From Entonaema liquescens (taxonomy: Eukaryota; Ascomycota; Sordariomycetes; Xylariales; Xylariaceae), in NCBI GenBank assembly GCA_902805475.1, contig CADCSX010000010.1, positions 1,955,001 through 2,019,000 of the forward strand: DNA of 64,000 nucleotides, in the 5' to 3' direction. A model generated the notes under the pieces. It was not told the DNA's origin. It searched no databases and was given only the letters and a program-made list of their open reading frames with translations. Shown here piece by piece: positions 49,236 through 60,193 of this stretch; the stretch's first letter is position 1; every line of letters begins with the position of its first letter. The position numbers and the translations under genes are program-made.

Positions 49236-50570
49236 ATGTATGTTAAGATAATCCGAGTCTTTGTGGCCTTCTTGGTCGTAAGTGAGGTCTCTGCTTTACC
49301 CAAGGAGCCCGAGTTGTGGAAGTTAAATTCGGGGAAACCCCCTACCCAACATCGTTTCCAGAATGCCGAGCTTGGACCGCGTCCACAATATCTTGTAACA
49401 GATATGGACGAAGGATGGTTAAAGAATCGTCTATCAGTATGCTCTGACGTGGAAGCGCGGCCGTCTAGGTTTAGCATCGGTCACCGTGGCGGTGCTTGTC
49501 TTCAGTTTCCGGAAGAGACCCGAGAGTCTGTCGAGGCCGGCATACGTAGTATTACACCCCTTTATACCTTTAATCTGGTGAGATGAATGCTGACTTTTGC
49601 TGTTCAAGTGGGCGCCGGAATTCTTGAGTGCGACGTCGCTTTTACTAACGACCGCGAGCTTGTGTGCCGGCACGACCAGTGCGATCTCCATACGACGACT
49701 AATATTGTTGCGACGGAGCTCGGTTCTAAATGTACAACGCCCTTTACTCCAGCAACAGGTAGCGCGCCAGCAAGTGCTAAATGCTGTACCAGTGATATTA
49801 CACTGGCTGAGTTTAAGTCCCTATGCGGGAAGATGGACGGATATAACGCCTCGGCTACCACTCCGGAGGATTTTCTACACGGAACACCCTCGTGGCGGAC
49901 TGATCTCTACGCCACCTGCGGTACGGTTCTCTCGCACAAAGAGTTCTTGCAGCTGGTCGATTCGCGCGGCCGAGATTTCACCACCGAACTCAAGCAGCCG
50001 CGCGTGTCGATGCCTTTCGACGGCGACTACACGCAGGAGAAGTACGCACAGCAGGTAATCGAAGAGTATAGAGCAGCAAGAATTGACCCTTCGCGCGCAT
50101 GGCTGCAGAGCTTTTCGTTCGCCGACGTTGCCTACTGGCTACGCGCTGATCCGGCGTTTGGTAGACAAGCGGTGCTGCTCGACGAAAGTGGCGACCTGCC
50201 CGGGTCTTTTCCAGCAGCCGTGGCTAACCTATCGTTTTATAAGGATGCTGGCGTGCAGATAGTAGCGCCTCCGCTTTCGTACCTCGTCGCACTTGGTAAG
50301 GACGGGGAGTATGTGCCGTCTACGTATGCGACGACGGCCCGAAAGCTGGGGTTAAAGATCCTCACGTGGTCTCTTGAACGCTCGGGACCGCTTGCTCAAG
50401 CTGCAGCTGTTGGTGACTATTACTATTCGACCATTGCAAACGGTACGCACAAAGACGGAGACATGTATAGACTCGTCGATGTTTTAGCGCGGGAAGTCGG
50501 TGTCCAGGGTATCTTCTCAGATTGGTCCACCACCGTTACCTACTACGCCAACTACTTTGGGCTTTTTTGA
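49236..50570 (+). CDS. Secreted glycerophosphodiester phosphodiesterase, 423 aa
   Basis: Exons 49236-49545 and 49609-50570 around a 63-bp intron (1272 nt coding). A signal peptide spans about residues 1-20 (MYVKIIRVFVAFLVVSEVSA). The GDPD barrel starts at SIGHRGG (His83, Arg84), followed by EETRESVEAG. The metal ligands appear after the splice site in ILECDVAF (Glu, Asp), and the catalytic His in LVCRHDQCDLHTTTNIV. The enzyme hydrolyses glycerophosphodiesters to glycerol 3-phosphate and an alcohol outside the cell, probably to scavenge phosphate and choline. Several Asn-X-Ser/Thr sites (NASAT, NLSF, NGTH) fit a secreted glycoprotein. The donor is GTAGTA rather than GTAAGT, but the join keeps the family sequence. 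Confidence 0.9.
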
Positions 50571-50900
50571 TGATAGAATAAAAATTGGGGATGCGACACT
50601 CGGTGCTGCGGTTCTTGAAATGGGTTGATATTATTAAGTTATTTAGGTTAACATCTGGCTCCGCATGGTATAACCAGCGACTTTGGTATTAGAAGGACCA
50701 ATAAACAAGGCAGACAGGCACCTTTTAACTGTGGGAACCCCGAATTTCGTATTGCGTGTCCCAAATGGGAGTACGTATCTAGGTAATAGTAGTTGGATAA
50801 AACATCCGCCACAAACCCATAGGCTGAACGGAAGGGCTACGCTCTTTTAGCAGTACAAGAATTGTGCTCGTTTGAATATTTAGAGCGAGGAAGTACATAT
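50571..50900. other. Convergent 3' intergenic region
   Basis: 330 bp between the phosphodiesterase and chitinase ends; nothing else seen. Confidence 0.5.
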
Positions 50901-52302
50901 CTATAGCTCCTCTTTCCTGATGGGTGCCCGCCTTAATCCGGCGTTGAGCGCCTTAAGATGAGCCCATTTGGGAGCATCTTCACCCAGTCCCCACGCAAAC
51001 ACACCCCCTAGCTTTTCCTTCTCCACGATAAGAGGGAATTTCTTGGCGATGGCAACCGGCGTGTCAAACGTCCACCAGATAGCCTCGTCCTGGTCCCAGT
51101 AATAGTAGCCGCCTCCAACTTCGTCGTAGCTTCCGTTTGTGATAGCTTTCTTGAATGATAACTCGATATCTTGTGGGACTTCATCATGCCACGAGAAGGA
51201 TCCGGCTCGGCCCAAGTCGCCGCCCGTGTCCGGATCCTCCATCAAACCGGTAGGACAGCCGATGGGGTTCTCCACACACGGCGCGAGCTCGGTGCGGAAA
51301 TATTTTGCGTAAAAGGCAAAGCCTAGGTTGATCTGGTCGCGTGTGGCACCCCTTTCTAAGTACGCATGCACCGATTCCAGGCTTGCTTGCACACCGGTGT
51401 GGTGTTTGGTTACGTTGTCACGGCGGTTCATTAAGTCGTAACTCATGACGTTTAGGAAGTCGAGGGATTCCATAATACGGGGGACAGTCTCGGCATTAAA
51501 GGCGAGCATATCTCTTGGAATACCTGGTACCGCTGCTGACATGACTTTGTCCGGGCCTAGAGATTTGCGTAAGTCGGCGAGAAACTCGGGAAACGCGGCG
51601 ATTTGCCAGGTTCTTTCTTCGTTGGGAATTTGTTTCCAGTCTTCACCGTTGCCTCTTGAATTGATATTAGCTTGACCCAAGAAAAAAGCCTGATTAATAG
51701 CTAAATTCAAAATAAGACGTACGCTGGATATTCCCAGTCGATATCGACGCCTGTGATGAGCTAGGGTCAGTGAGAGATGCTTCTTTGTTTTCTAAGCCGA
51801 GTAGAGCAAAACAAAATAACGACGAGCAGGATCCATGGACTAACCATCAGCACCTGTATCATGAACCATGGCAGCTACGTTTTGAGCAAATCTCGCGCGG
51901 CTCTCGTTCGTACGAGCACCTGTGTCGAAGCCGACCGAGTTACCCCAGCCGCCAATGGCTACTATCATTTTGGTTCCGGGGTTGAATTTGGAACGAGCTT
52001 CATTGACGGTCATGAATAAAGGCCATGTGGAATTTCCAGGAGGCCGATTAAAGAGGTCAGGACTCATAAACGCCATTGCCACATGAGTAATGGGTGAACT
52101 AAGAGGCAATTCGGGCGCAATGGGATGTTGTCTAACGATGTTATTATTAAATAGGTACCTTATAACGAGAGTCGATGAAGCATAGATTGTAGGTAGCTTA
52201 CCCTGTGAGGTACATGATGTTTCGTAGAGGTGTTGTCGCAGATGCAATTGTAGCGACCGACAGGAGGCACGTAAGCGAATTGCGGAACAAGGTAGAAATC
52301 AT
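50901..52302 (-). CDS. Secreted GH18 chitinase, 389 aa, five-part model with four exons
   Basis: Exons 52302-52202, 52131-51845, 51750-51723 and 51654-50901 sum to 1170 nt; the introns are 70, 94 and 68 bp, and exon 3 has only 28 nt. The signal peptide is within the first 22 residues (MISTLFRNSLTCLLSVATIA). Family blocks are SPITHVAMAFMSP, KMIVAIGGWGNS, and the catalytic DGVDIDWEYP (DxxDxDxE, proton donor Glu136), encoded across the two splice sites of the 28-nt exon. FLNVMSYDLMNRRDN and the C-terminal GGVFAWGLGEDAP also fit. The enzyme cleaves chitin, for wall remodelling or for attack on other fungi or arthropods. No chitin-binding module is present. Confidence 0.93.
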
Positions 52303-52899
52303 GATCACGTTAATAGTCAATTGAAAGTTACAATATTGTTGAAGGGGGGATGGATTATATTGTATATGTTTCTTTTTGATGTTTAAGATATTAGATAGGT
52401 ACCTCGGTACCTGGTAGGTAGCCTTCCAAACTGTACCTACCTGGTGTCAGTGTCGTTGTAGCTGCTTCCTCACACCGTTGGTTACTTCTCAGGAGTGGGT
52501 TTTCACGAGTAGTGGAAGCCGTGGACCCTTGCGCAATATGCCTCTAATGCAGGGGCTATCTTAAAAGATATTGGTCAATTGAAGCTTGCCCTATTATAAG
52601 CCTTTTAGGTAGTTATCGGCTTTAGAGTCGCGTACCCAACTCCTTACATGCACGTATAGCTTCAAAATTATAGATTGCTCATGCAACTAGGTATCTATAG
52701 CTAACATACCTCACAGATCTTATCCCAAATGATGAGACCGAGTAGAATAAGGACGGCATAAAACATGCGGCAAGCTTAGAACTTATGGGGTATAGCTCTG
52801 GCCATAATATCACGAAGGCTGTGATTTGAAAGCTAACAGATGGTAAAGGGATACGTAGGTACTTTTTTGCACCGATCGGCGAAAGACCCTAGAAAATAA
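52303..52899. other. Intergenic region between chitinase and methyltransferase pseudogene
   Basis: No gene; GTACCTCGGTACC-type palindromic motifs near 52,395-52,430. Confidence 0.5.
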
Positions 52900-53800
52900 T
52901 CGATTCGGGCAATGGGACCGGGTCTTGGGTTATGGAAGGTAAGTCGAGCTCTTCAAAAAAACGTAGGAGCCTTTTCACTCAGTTTCGTTGTTGGATATTT
53001 TGTAGTCGCCGATATTTTCCCTAATACCCAAGTCGTCGGGTGCGACTTGATTCCTATTCGGCCTTCCTGGGTTCCTAGTAACATCAGTTTCGTTGTTGAC
53101 GATATCGAAGATGAATGAATTTATAGTGACAATTAGGATCTTGTTTACATTCGCCATGCCTTCTCAGCGATTAGAGACCCCCCTGGAGTTTGCAGGCAGG
53201 ATTTTAAGTGAGACTGATATTAAAGATATTGCTCCTAATAATTTGCATAAGCTGGGGAAAGGTCTTAAGCTACACCAAATCGGATGGTTGGATAGAGGTC
53301 CAAGATTTTGGCGGTATTTTGAAGTGTGATGATGATACGCTGTCAGTAGAATCTCGACTTACTGAGTTCTACGACATGACAACCGAAGCGTTATCTGTAG
53401 GTACCTAAGCTTGGACTGGATTAGTCTATCGCCAATGACATGGAACATGTGCTTAGGGATGCCAGCTTCATCAATATTCAGTATAGAAGGTTCAAATCCC
53501 CGATCGGTGCCTGGCCGAAGGTAAATACAAGTCCTTATCATGTTAGAAGATACACGTCATGATTTGATCTAACGTCAAGCTACAGGCTAAGAGACTCCAT
53601 CTGATAGGGTTATATCTGAAGTTATCCATTGCGGACCTTATGGATGCTCTCGCACCAAAGGGTTTCCCGGCGCTTTCAAAGTCAGCGGAGCAGATGGAGG
53701 AGTTCCTCATCAGTGCACATCACTAATTACAAGAAACTGATGCCCACATATACCTGGATTATTTCTTTTGGTAACTATGCTCAGAAACCCTTTTAAGGTT
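52900..53800 (+). pseudogene. Decayed SAM-dependent methyltransferase (LaeA/UMTA-like)
   Basis: Pieces of a fungal methyltransferase can be read on the plus strand in several frames. The first is GPGLGLW (SAM motif I), then FPNTQVVGCDLIPIRPSWVP and SFVVDDIEDE, which is cut by TGA at a position where relatives have Trp. After it come VYIRHAFSAIRD, then DGWIEVQDFGGILKCDDDT in another frame, then AKRLHLIGLYLKLSIADLMD and a C-terminal HIYLDYFFW-like end. At least three stops and two frame changes separate these, and a fossil intron with GTAAGT remains after motif I. Relatives methylate secondary metabolites or act as LaeA-type regulators. This copy cannot make a full product. Confidence 0.8.
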
Positions 53801-54220
53801 AAGGAAGACAATGCCGCGTCCAGGACTATTACTGGCGAATCGAAACGGCTCAAGAGTGATGGATATGATGCCGAAGGCTAAGAGAGGTATTTTATATATT
53901 TAAAAAATAAAATAACAAAAGTTACCAGGTACTTCATATGAGAACTTCTGTACCTCCTATTAGCATATTTATTTCGACAAAACTTCTAGGTGCATAAGTC
54001 CCCACCAAAATTTACCATAGACATCGTCAAATGCATAACTATAACTTCCTATTCAGCGTTTCAATTTCTTGCGCGTCAAGTATCTAATTTTCACCAATTA
54101 TACAAAGATCTTTAGAATTTTCAATCATTTTTCTGAAAAATTGAAAACATGAAGCTAATCTTCAATTGAAAATAATTTCTGGATTATGACAATTGCCATG
54201 TCAATTGACATTTGCCCATC
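53801..54220. other. Promoter region of JIP5
   Basis: No gene. The stretch just upstream is AT-rich with several TTTTCAAT/AATTGAAAA-like inverted pieces near 54,110-54,175. Confidence 0.5.
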
Positions 54221-55577
54221 ATGTTCGAAAATCTTTGCACCTTACCTCTGAGTGCCGAACTCTTCTCCCAGGCTTTACATCCGACAGAACCTCTCCTGGG
54301 AGTCGGCCTCTCCACAGGACATGTCCAATGCTTTCGCCTACCTTCTGCCGACAGATCGACCGAAGATGACGCCGACGTGAGTGTCTTATCGGACGGGAAA
54401 GGTACCATTGACACTATATGGAGAACCAAGAGGCATAAGGGCAGCTGTCGTACATTGGCATTCAGTAACGACGGCTCAGGTTAGTTGGTTGCATACGATG
54501 CTATAATTAATAGCAGTAAGCTAATATTCTAGGTGGGTAGCTCTATACTCAGCTGGTACCGATTACCTCCTCAAGCATTTCTCGCCTGTGACCGGCCAGG
54601 TAGCTTCCAAGATAGCTATCCCATCTACCAAATCAGTCCCGGACTCGCCCTCTCTACTACACGTTCTCTCACCACAGACACTCCTACTTGCGTGTGACTC
54701 TGGTGCCCTCCACCTGCTCGATCTTAGGGACGGCGCCCTTGCAGCATCGAAGGCTCAACAAACGCATTTCCCGCACGACGACTTCGTTTCGAGCATCACC
54801 GCGCTTCCTCCATCCGCTGAAAGCACGAGCGGCTATAGCAAGCAATGGATTTCCACGGGTGGGACAACACTAGCCGTTACTGACCTACGAAGAGGCGTCC
54901 TGGTACGCAGCGACGACCAGGAGGACGAGCTTCTATGCACCGCCTTTATTCCGGGCATGGGACCTAAGAAAAATCGCGAAAACGGTGTCGTGGCTGTGGG
55001 GACTGGCACAGGGATTCTTACTCTGTGGGATAAGGGAGCCTGGGACGATCAGCAAGACCGTGTCGTTGTCGATCCCACAAAGGGAGGCGGCGAGAGTCTC
55101 GACTGCATCGTGCAGATCCCAGAGGATGTTGCAAGCGGGAAGAAAGTAGTCGTTGGTGTGGGAGACGGTAGCTTGCGTATCGTCGACTTGGTCAAAAGAG
55201 AAGTTGAAACTCATTTACGCCACGATGACATTGAGGCGGTAGTCGGTCTTGGGTTTGATTGTCAAGGCCGTATGATTAGTGGCGGAGGACAGGTAATTAA
55301 GGTTTGGCAGGAGTCGCCTTCGTTGAGGCTTAATGTCGACGATAGCGACGAGAGTAGCGATACAGACGAGTCTGACGACGATGATGATATGGACGAGAGT
55401 GGAATGGCCGGGAACGGTACTAAACGCCCCGCAGGCGGAGATTCAGATGATGGCGAGTCGGACAGCGATGATGAAGGACCGAAGCGAGGTAAAAAGAAGA
55501 AGCGAAAGGGGAAGGTAAATGTCGACCTCGGGCCTCACGGGGCTCACGGGGTCCTGCGATTTAAGGGCTTAGATTAG
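54221..55577 (+). CDS. JIP5: WD repeat protein JIP5 (ribosome biogenesis), 431 aa
   Basis: Exons 54221-54479 and 54541-55577 with a 61-bp intron (1296 nt coding). The acceptor used is GGGTAG at 54540; the CTAG nine bases earlier would break the frame. The protein is a WD40 propeller of the WDR55/JIP5 family, which works in the nucleolus on 60S ribosomal subunit maturation. Start MFENLCTLPLSAELFSQALH and HVQCFRLP are typical. Propeller blades include LYSAGTDYLLKHFSP, LLLACDSGALHLLDLRD and GVVAVGTGTGILTLWD. The C-terminus has a long acidic Asp/Ser/Glu tract, a Lys-rich nuclear signal (KKKKRKGK) and ends GVLRFKGLD. The ATG at 54223-54221 region is preferred over an upstream TTG. Confidence 0.92.
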
Positions 55578-55930
55578 ACGATGTTATATTCATTGTCGTT
55601 GCAACAACTTCTCTTCACTGAGATACCCAACTACTTTATTACAAAATACGAAGTTCAAAGCATTGGGGTAGCCCTCCGGCTCTTCAGTCTATATTTCTGC
55701 AACCTCTCGATCTAGTGGCTTATCCCGGTAATAACGGGGTACGAGGCGTGCATTGCGAGGTAGCTCTGGAGGTAAGCTCCCGCGAAGCAATGTAAGTGAT
55801 CTATATAAATGACTGGCAAGGGCCAGCAATATTCCCATAATATGATATACTCCCAGATTTTAATCCTCAGGCAACTCTTAATAGCGGAACTATTAACGTC
55901 AGTCTATTAGATACTTTGACCGCCCTTCGG
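55578..55930. other. Convergent 3' intergenic region
   Basis: 353 bp between JIP5 and the dehydratase gene; no feature recognised. Confidence 0.5.
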
Positions 55931-56998
55931 TCATAGCGACGCAGCGACCCGTTCGGAAACGGGTAGATCGATCCTCAGCTTCATATCCTTGACTAGCTTC
56001 ATCCAAGCAACAGCACCTCGACTTGCTAGTTCCTGAGGCACCACCTCGTCTGCATCCGACATTCTCTGGTTAAAGAGCTCCATGCTTACCCAACCTTCAA
56101 ACCCGAGGCCCTGGAAGATAGCCCGCGATATCTGAGCGACAGGAAGGTATGCGCCACGCTCCTCCTCGCCATAGAAAAGCCTGCAATTTCGAGACCAGCT
56201 CATTCTAGCAGGCTGCTCTGCGTCGTAGAATTTGTGGCCCTCAACTAATGGCTCATCGAGCCGCGCGGCATCAACCACCTGAACGTAGAATACCTTACTG
56301 ACGTCCACTGTAGTCACGAGTCGAGCTATGGAGTCCCGCACTGCTTGATCGCAATTCGGAGTACAACCCGTTGGCGAACAAGGGTCAGCATAGATACGTC
56401 CAGCAATATTGAACGTATCGAGGCAGATGCCAAAGTTGGGTCGGTCTACAGCCTGTACTATGTCCCAGCTCTGCTCCCACAGATCGCAGCGTGTGCCCCA
56501 GCAAAGTGCTTCGTATACGAAGCGTATTGGGGGTTGCTGCGCGAGACCCATGTCAGCCACCTTCCTGAGGTCGGCGACCGCAACGCGAGGGTCTTCTGAA
56601 AGTTCGGACGACGGCAGGAAGTTGGATGGGATCTGTACGATATCTGTACCAAGAGCCCTTGCCAGCTGAAACCAGAATGTGAGCTGTTCCATACGCTTAA
56701 GATGCGCTCGGCGGTCCAGCAATCCCTCGTAGTGCGCGAACGGCTGCAGGCATACTATTACTAGTCCCCTCTCGTGACAGAGTCTGCGGATTATCCGAGC
56801 TGCTTCGAGTTCCTTGTCTGTTGCCAAGCCTCCGGGCAGTTGTCGGGCCAGGTGTAGCAGGTCCTCATAGAAGAGCTCGATGCCTCTATAACCATACAAC
56901 CGAGCCATGTCCAACTTGTGTGCGAGCGGATGGCCAGCACAACAGCGCCCGAGAGACATAGACGTGATGGCTAGTCTGCAGGACATATTGCTGCGCAT
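55931..56998 (-). CDS. qa-4: 3-Dehydroshikimate dehydratase (quinate catabolism type), 355 aa
   Basis: Single exon. The start LAITSMSLGRCCAGHPLAHK, then MARLYGYRGIELFYEDL, matches the fungal QA-4 enzyme, a sugar-phosphate isomerase/AP endonuclease-2 barrel. It converts 3-dehydroshikimate to protocatechuate, the exit of quinate and shikimate into the beta-ketoadipate pathway, in the cytosol. Likely metal ligands lie in FVYEALCWG (Glu), ICLDTFNIAGR (Asp), VFYVQVVDA (Gln) and WVSMELFN (Glu); this mapping is by family pattern only. In Neurospora qa-4 sits in the qa cluster with its activator, repressor and permease. None of these is adjacent here, so either the cluster is dispersed or this is a paralogue. 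The symbol is therefore tentative. Confidence 0.88.
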   Translation of the reverse strand: MRSNMSCRLAITSMSLGRCCAGHPLAHKLDMARLYGYRGIELFYEDLLHLARQLPGGLATDKELEAARIIRRLCHERGLVIVCLQPFAHYEGLLDRRAHLKRMEQLTFWFQLARALGTDIVQIPSNFLPSSELSEDPRVAVADLRKVADMGLAQQPPIRFVYEALCWGTRCDLWEQSWDIVQAVDRPNFGICLDTFNIAGRIYADPCSPTGCTPNCDQAVRDSIARLVTTVDVSKVFYVQVVDAARLDEPLVEGHKFYDAEQPARMSWSRNCRLFYGEEERGAYLPVAQISRAIFQGLGFEGWVSMELFNQRMSDADEVVPQELASRGAVAWMKLVKDMKLRIDLPVSERVAASL

Positions 56999-59900
56999 AA
57001 TGTAAAGAGAAGTATGCCTGAGAAGGTAGGCTGCTGGCAGGTGGCCTTCTCGAACAATTTAACGACAGGTGCCCAGGTATTTAAGTAGAAATCATCCTTG
57101 AGTATATCGACTATTGTGGATCACAGTCGGGTACCGAACCGACTACAGCATGGAAGAACCGTAACATCCGTTAACAAACTGCGGCGCCTCCGAGTCCCAT
57201 AAGCGAGGGTTAGGCGCGGGCCCCTGCGTCAGATGACATGGCACTTCCAAGGAGCCAAGTGACGGTGACGTTTTCCCTAACGTGACAATGGAACCGTGGT
57301 CGATACAGAGTAAAGCTGTGGCCCTCGTTCTCGTGGATAGAGAAGCGATCAATAGAAGGGGTACGTTATTATTGATGTTTCTAAGAAGAGCATTGCTATC
57401 TCTTTATGGTCAATACCGGAAGTAATGTTCGAGGTGCCTAAACAATAATCATACATAATCAATGTGGTCTTCACTGTATCGTTTCCTAGTATAGATCACC
57501 ACCTCTGAGCTACAGTTGGCTCGGAGGTTGAGATACGGCACCTTTGTACATACCAAACCACGCGCCACACAGGTAATTACTGAGCGTAGGCGAGACAAGT
57601 GCCTTCGCCGTTCGAAATTAAAGCAAACGGCTCGCGGCTGATTGCATATGGCAAGCAGCATTTCAGAGATCTGGTTACATTGGACGCTTGAATGAATAGG
57701 TTCTACCCGGCATGGAAAGAAAGAATAAGCGAGTGGAAAACTAGAGGCGAAACTTAGGCACTATAAAATAGCCTTGTTTGGTGTGTAGATTGTTAGAGGT
57801 GGAGGATGGCTGCAACGAACCTGGAAACTGGGTTCCTATCTGGCTAACCTCCTCCATCATTTCTACTGGACTCGGCGTATACGCTGTTTTATTATTGTTC
57901 TCGACGCGCACAGTCATATGAGCTACCCAAGACTCAGTCACTCAATTACCCCATGGAATTAGACAGGTATGTCTCACATTTACCCGTAGTCGGCGTGATA
58001 CCTAGGTAGAAGTCATGTGTGCTGACCTGCTACGCTGTGTCACAATGAGCTATCCAAGATCCTCTAAGGTAATTGTCCTGAAGGACCTGCTACGCCTACT
58101 ATTACTACTTTTCAGTTTTTATCACGAAGGGGAAATGGGAACATCTCGGAAGGCTATGGTATGCCCTTTGGATTCATGTAAAGAGAAGGTAAGTTGACGT
58201 ACAGGAACAGGCTTTGCCCTTTCGAAAACACTTCTCAAACTTTACCTCCGCGAGATATCTTTCGAGCCCCTTTTCTCGTCTCACGTGGATAACAAATGCC
58301 TGAGTCTGGAGGTATCAAGTAATGATATATCATTTTCTATCCCCAACGTCTGGATACATTTAAATAGTTTTCTATTATAGTCCGCCTAATTGAGAACAGG
58401 CTCGTCCCGTCCGGACTATCATTTACTGAGTTACTCATCTCAGGGCTCAGATATATACATCGCGCATTAATACCCTTGCGTCACGGATTAGGAACTGGTT
58501 CATAGTACGGACGTAAAGTGTATCGCCGAGCGGGTAACGCCTTTACCAGATAAACTCGACCGCAAAGCGGCGGCGGGCGACGGACCCGGAGCTCGGCGCC
58601 ATGACCCGAAACTCCCATACAATGGGATTTACGGTGAGTCTGCATGTGTCGGAAGGTTTACCGTCGGGGCTGAAATAATGAGCCGCAGAACTAACAGAGC
58701 ATCTCCTGTATCTCCTGTATTCTTATCTTGTAGTAGTCGAGGAGGTGTAAGAGTAGCTAGATATTATATAACACTAAACTTAACATTATACTTAATACCA
58801 AGATTAGCACTTGATAATAGGGGTCAGCCGGATCCTATAAAAATTGAGGCGTGTTATCATTTGTTTTATGTACCTGTAGTTATCTATAGGTATAATGTAA
58901 GTTAGGTAACTTTCTATTAACTAGGTATATCTAGTTACATGTATCAGAAGCTACGTAAAGTGTACTTAAGGTATATCAGTTGCCGTAGAACCAAACTTGA
59001 CTAGTGCGAGCTGGGAGCTGGGAGCTGGGAGCTGGGAGCTGGGAGCTGGGGGCGACCAGGGTCGACGGGGGGTTAATGAGGGCTTTCTCCACTTTGTAGT
59101 TTTCTTATCTATGACCAGTCAGCGCTTGTATTTTTAAAAGATTCGTTTCGTGAAGCTATCCGGTGCGGATTTATTAATTCAGCTCTCTCATTTTACATTA
59201 TGAATGGCCAATCGCTTCAGATATGGTATCCGACACGAGTAAGATGGAAGAGTTTAGTATTGTAACACTGCATTCTCGCCTTGCCCCATGGAGAACTGTA
59301 CGCCCGGGACATACCTGAACATATCGAACATACCTAGACATGAAAGGGGACGCGTCAATCAAGCTATATCTATCTACCTATCTACCTAGCCACATCTTCA
59401 CTATCTAACCACCTAGCCACCTAGGCAATCTACCTGTTAGCATGGGGTTTCGCTGACTGATATCTCTGACAAATCGTAGCCTCCAATGTGCACGGAAATA
59501 ATCCCAACCGTGAAAGTCTCGGCTTTGATTTTCAGCTTCACCAAAAATAAGAAGCTCGCTCCTTAAGTCGCCGGCAGCCTGCAGCTTAACTACCTAAAGC
59601 ATATGATGAGATCGGCTGGTCCCGCTATACCTACTATCTCGCTAATACATTGTTTTGCTATCAAGAGTATACCATAAGATCAGAGTCCGCTCTAGATACG
59701 CACGGCGTCGTAAATGAGATAAAATAGGAAAAGTTTTGGCGCCTCCACGATGATCCTTGCTGTTTATTAATAAAGGCCCTGCTCCTCAGCGACTTTTTAA
59801 GTTCCAAGGTTGGCAGTAGTATTGTTAAAGTGCTTGCTTACCTAGTTTTCATCTCACATTTATTAACGTGTATCTAACGTATGAGGCTTTTGTATTGCCA

Positions 59901-60193
59901 TATTTTACACGATATATCATCACATCTACGAATCCGGGTCTTCCCAACGTAGTATCGCCTAACTAATAAGTTATCCACTACAACGGGCTTTGACTACATC
60001 AGCAAAAATATAGCGGCTAGTGGAACCCTAACAAAGCTTGATTAGTTTTGACCTCCTGGATAACCAGACGACACTTGGATATTTATATCTGGTATATATA
60101 TCTACTCGACTATACACTTTCTCGGTCTCGGGCCTCGCTTGATATTTTTTTTCACCACACCTTGCATCCTTGACTCACTTATTCTTGAACAAA
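56999..60193. other. 3.2-kb gene-poor divergent region
   Basis: No supported gene. Short frames (57143-57352, 57449-57661, 58015-58197, 58678-58905) show no domains. Contains CCTAGGTA motifs (58,000; 58,921; 59,370-59,440) and the GAGCTGG minisatellite. It is the shared upstream region of the dehydratase and purine permease genes. Confidence 0.5.
59008..59049. repeat. Tandem GAGCTGG heptamer, six copies
   Basis: Six perfect 7-bp units (GAGCTGG) in a row, followed by GGGCG. It lies 1.1 kb upstream of the purine permease gene. Confidence 0.9.
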
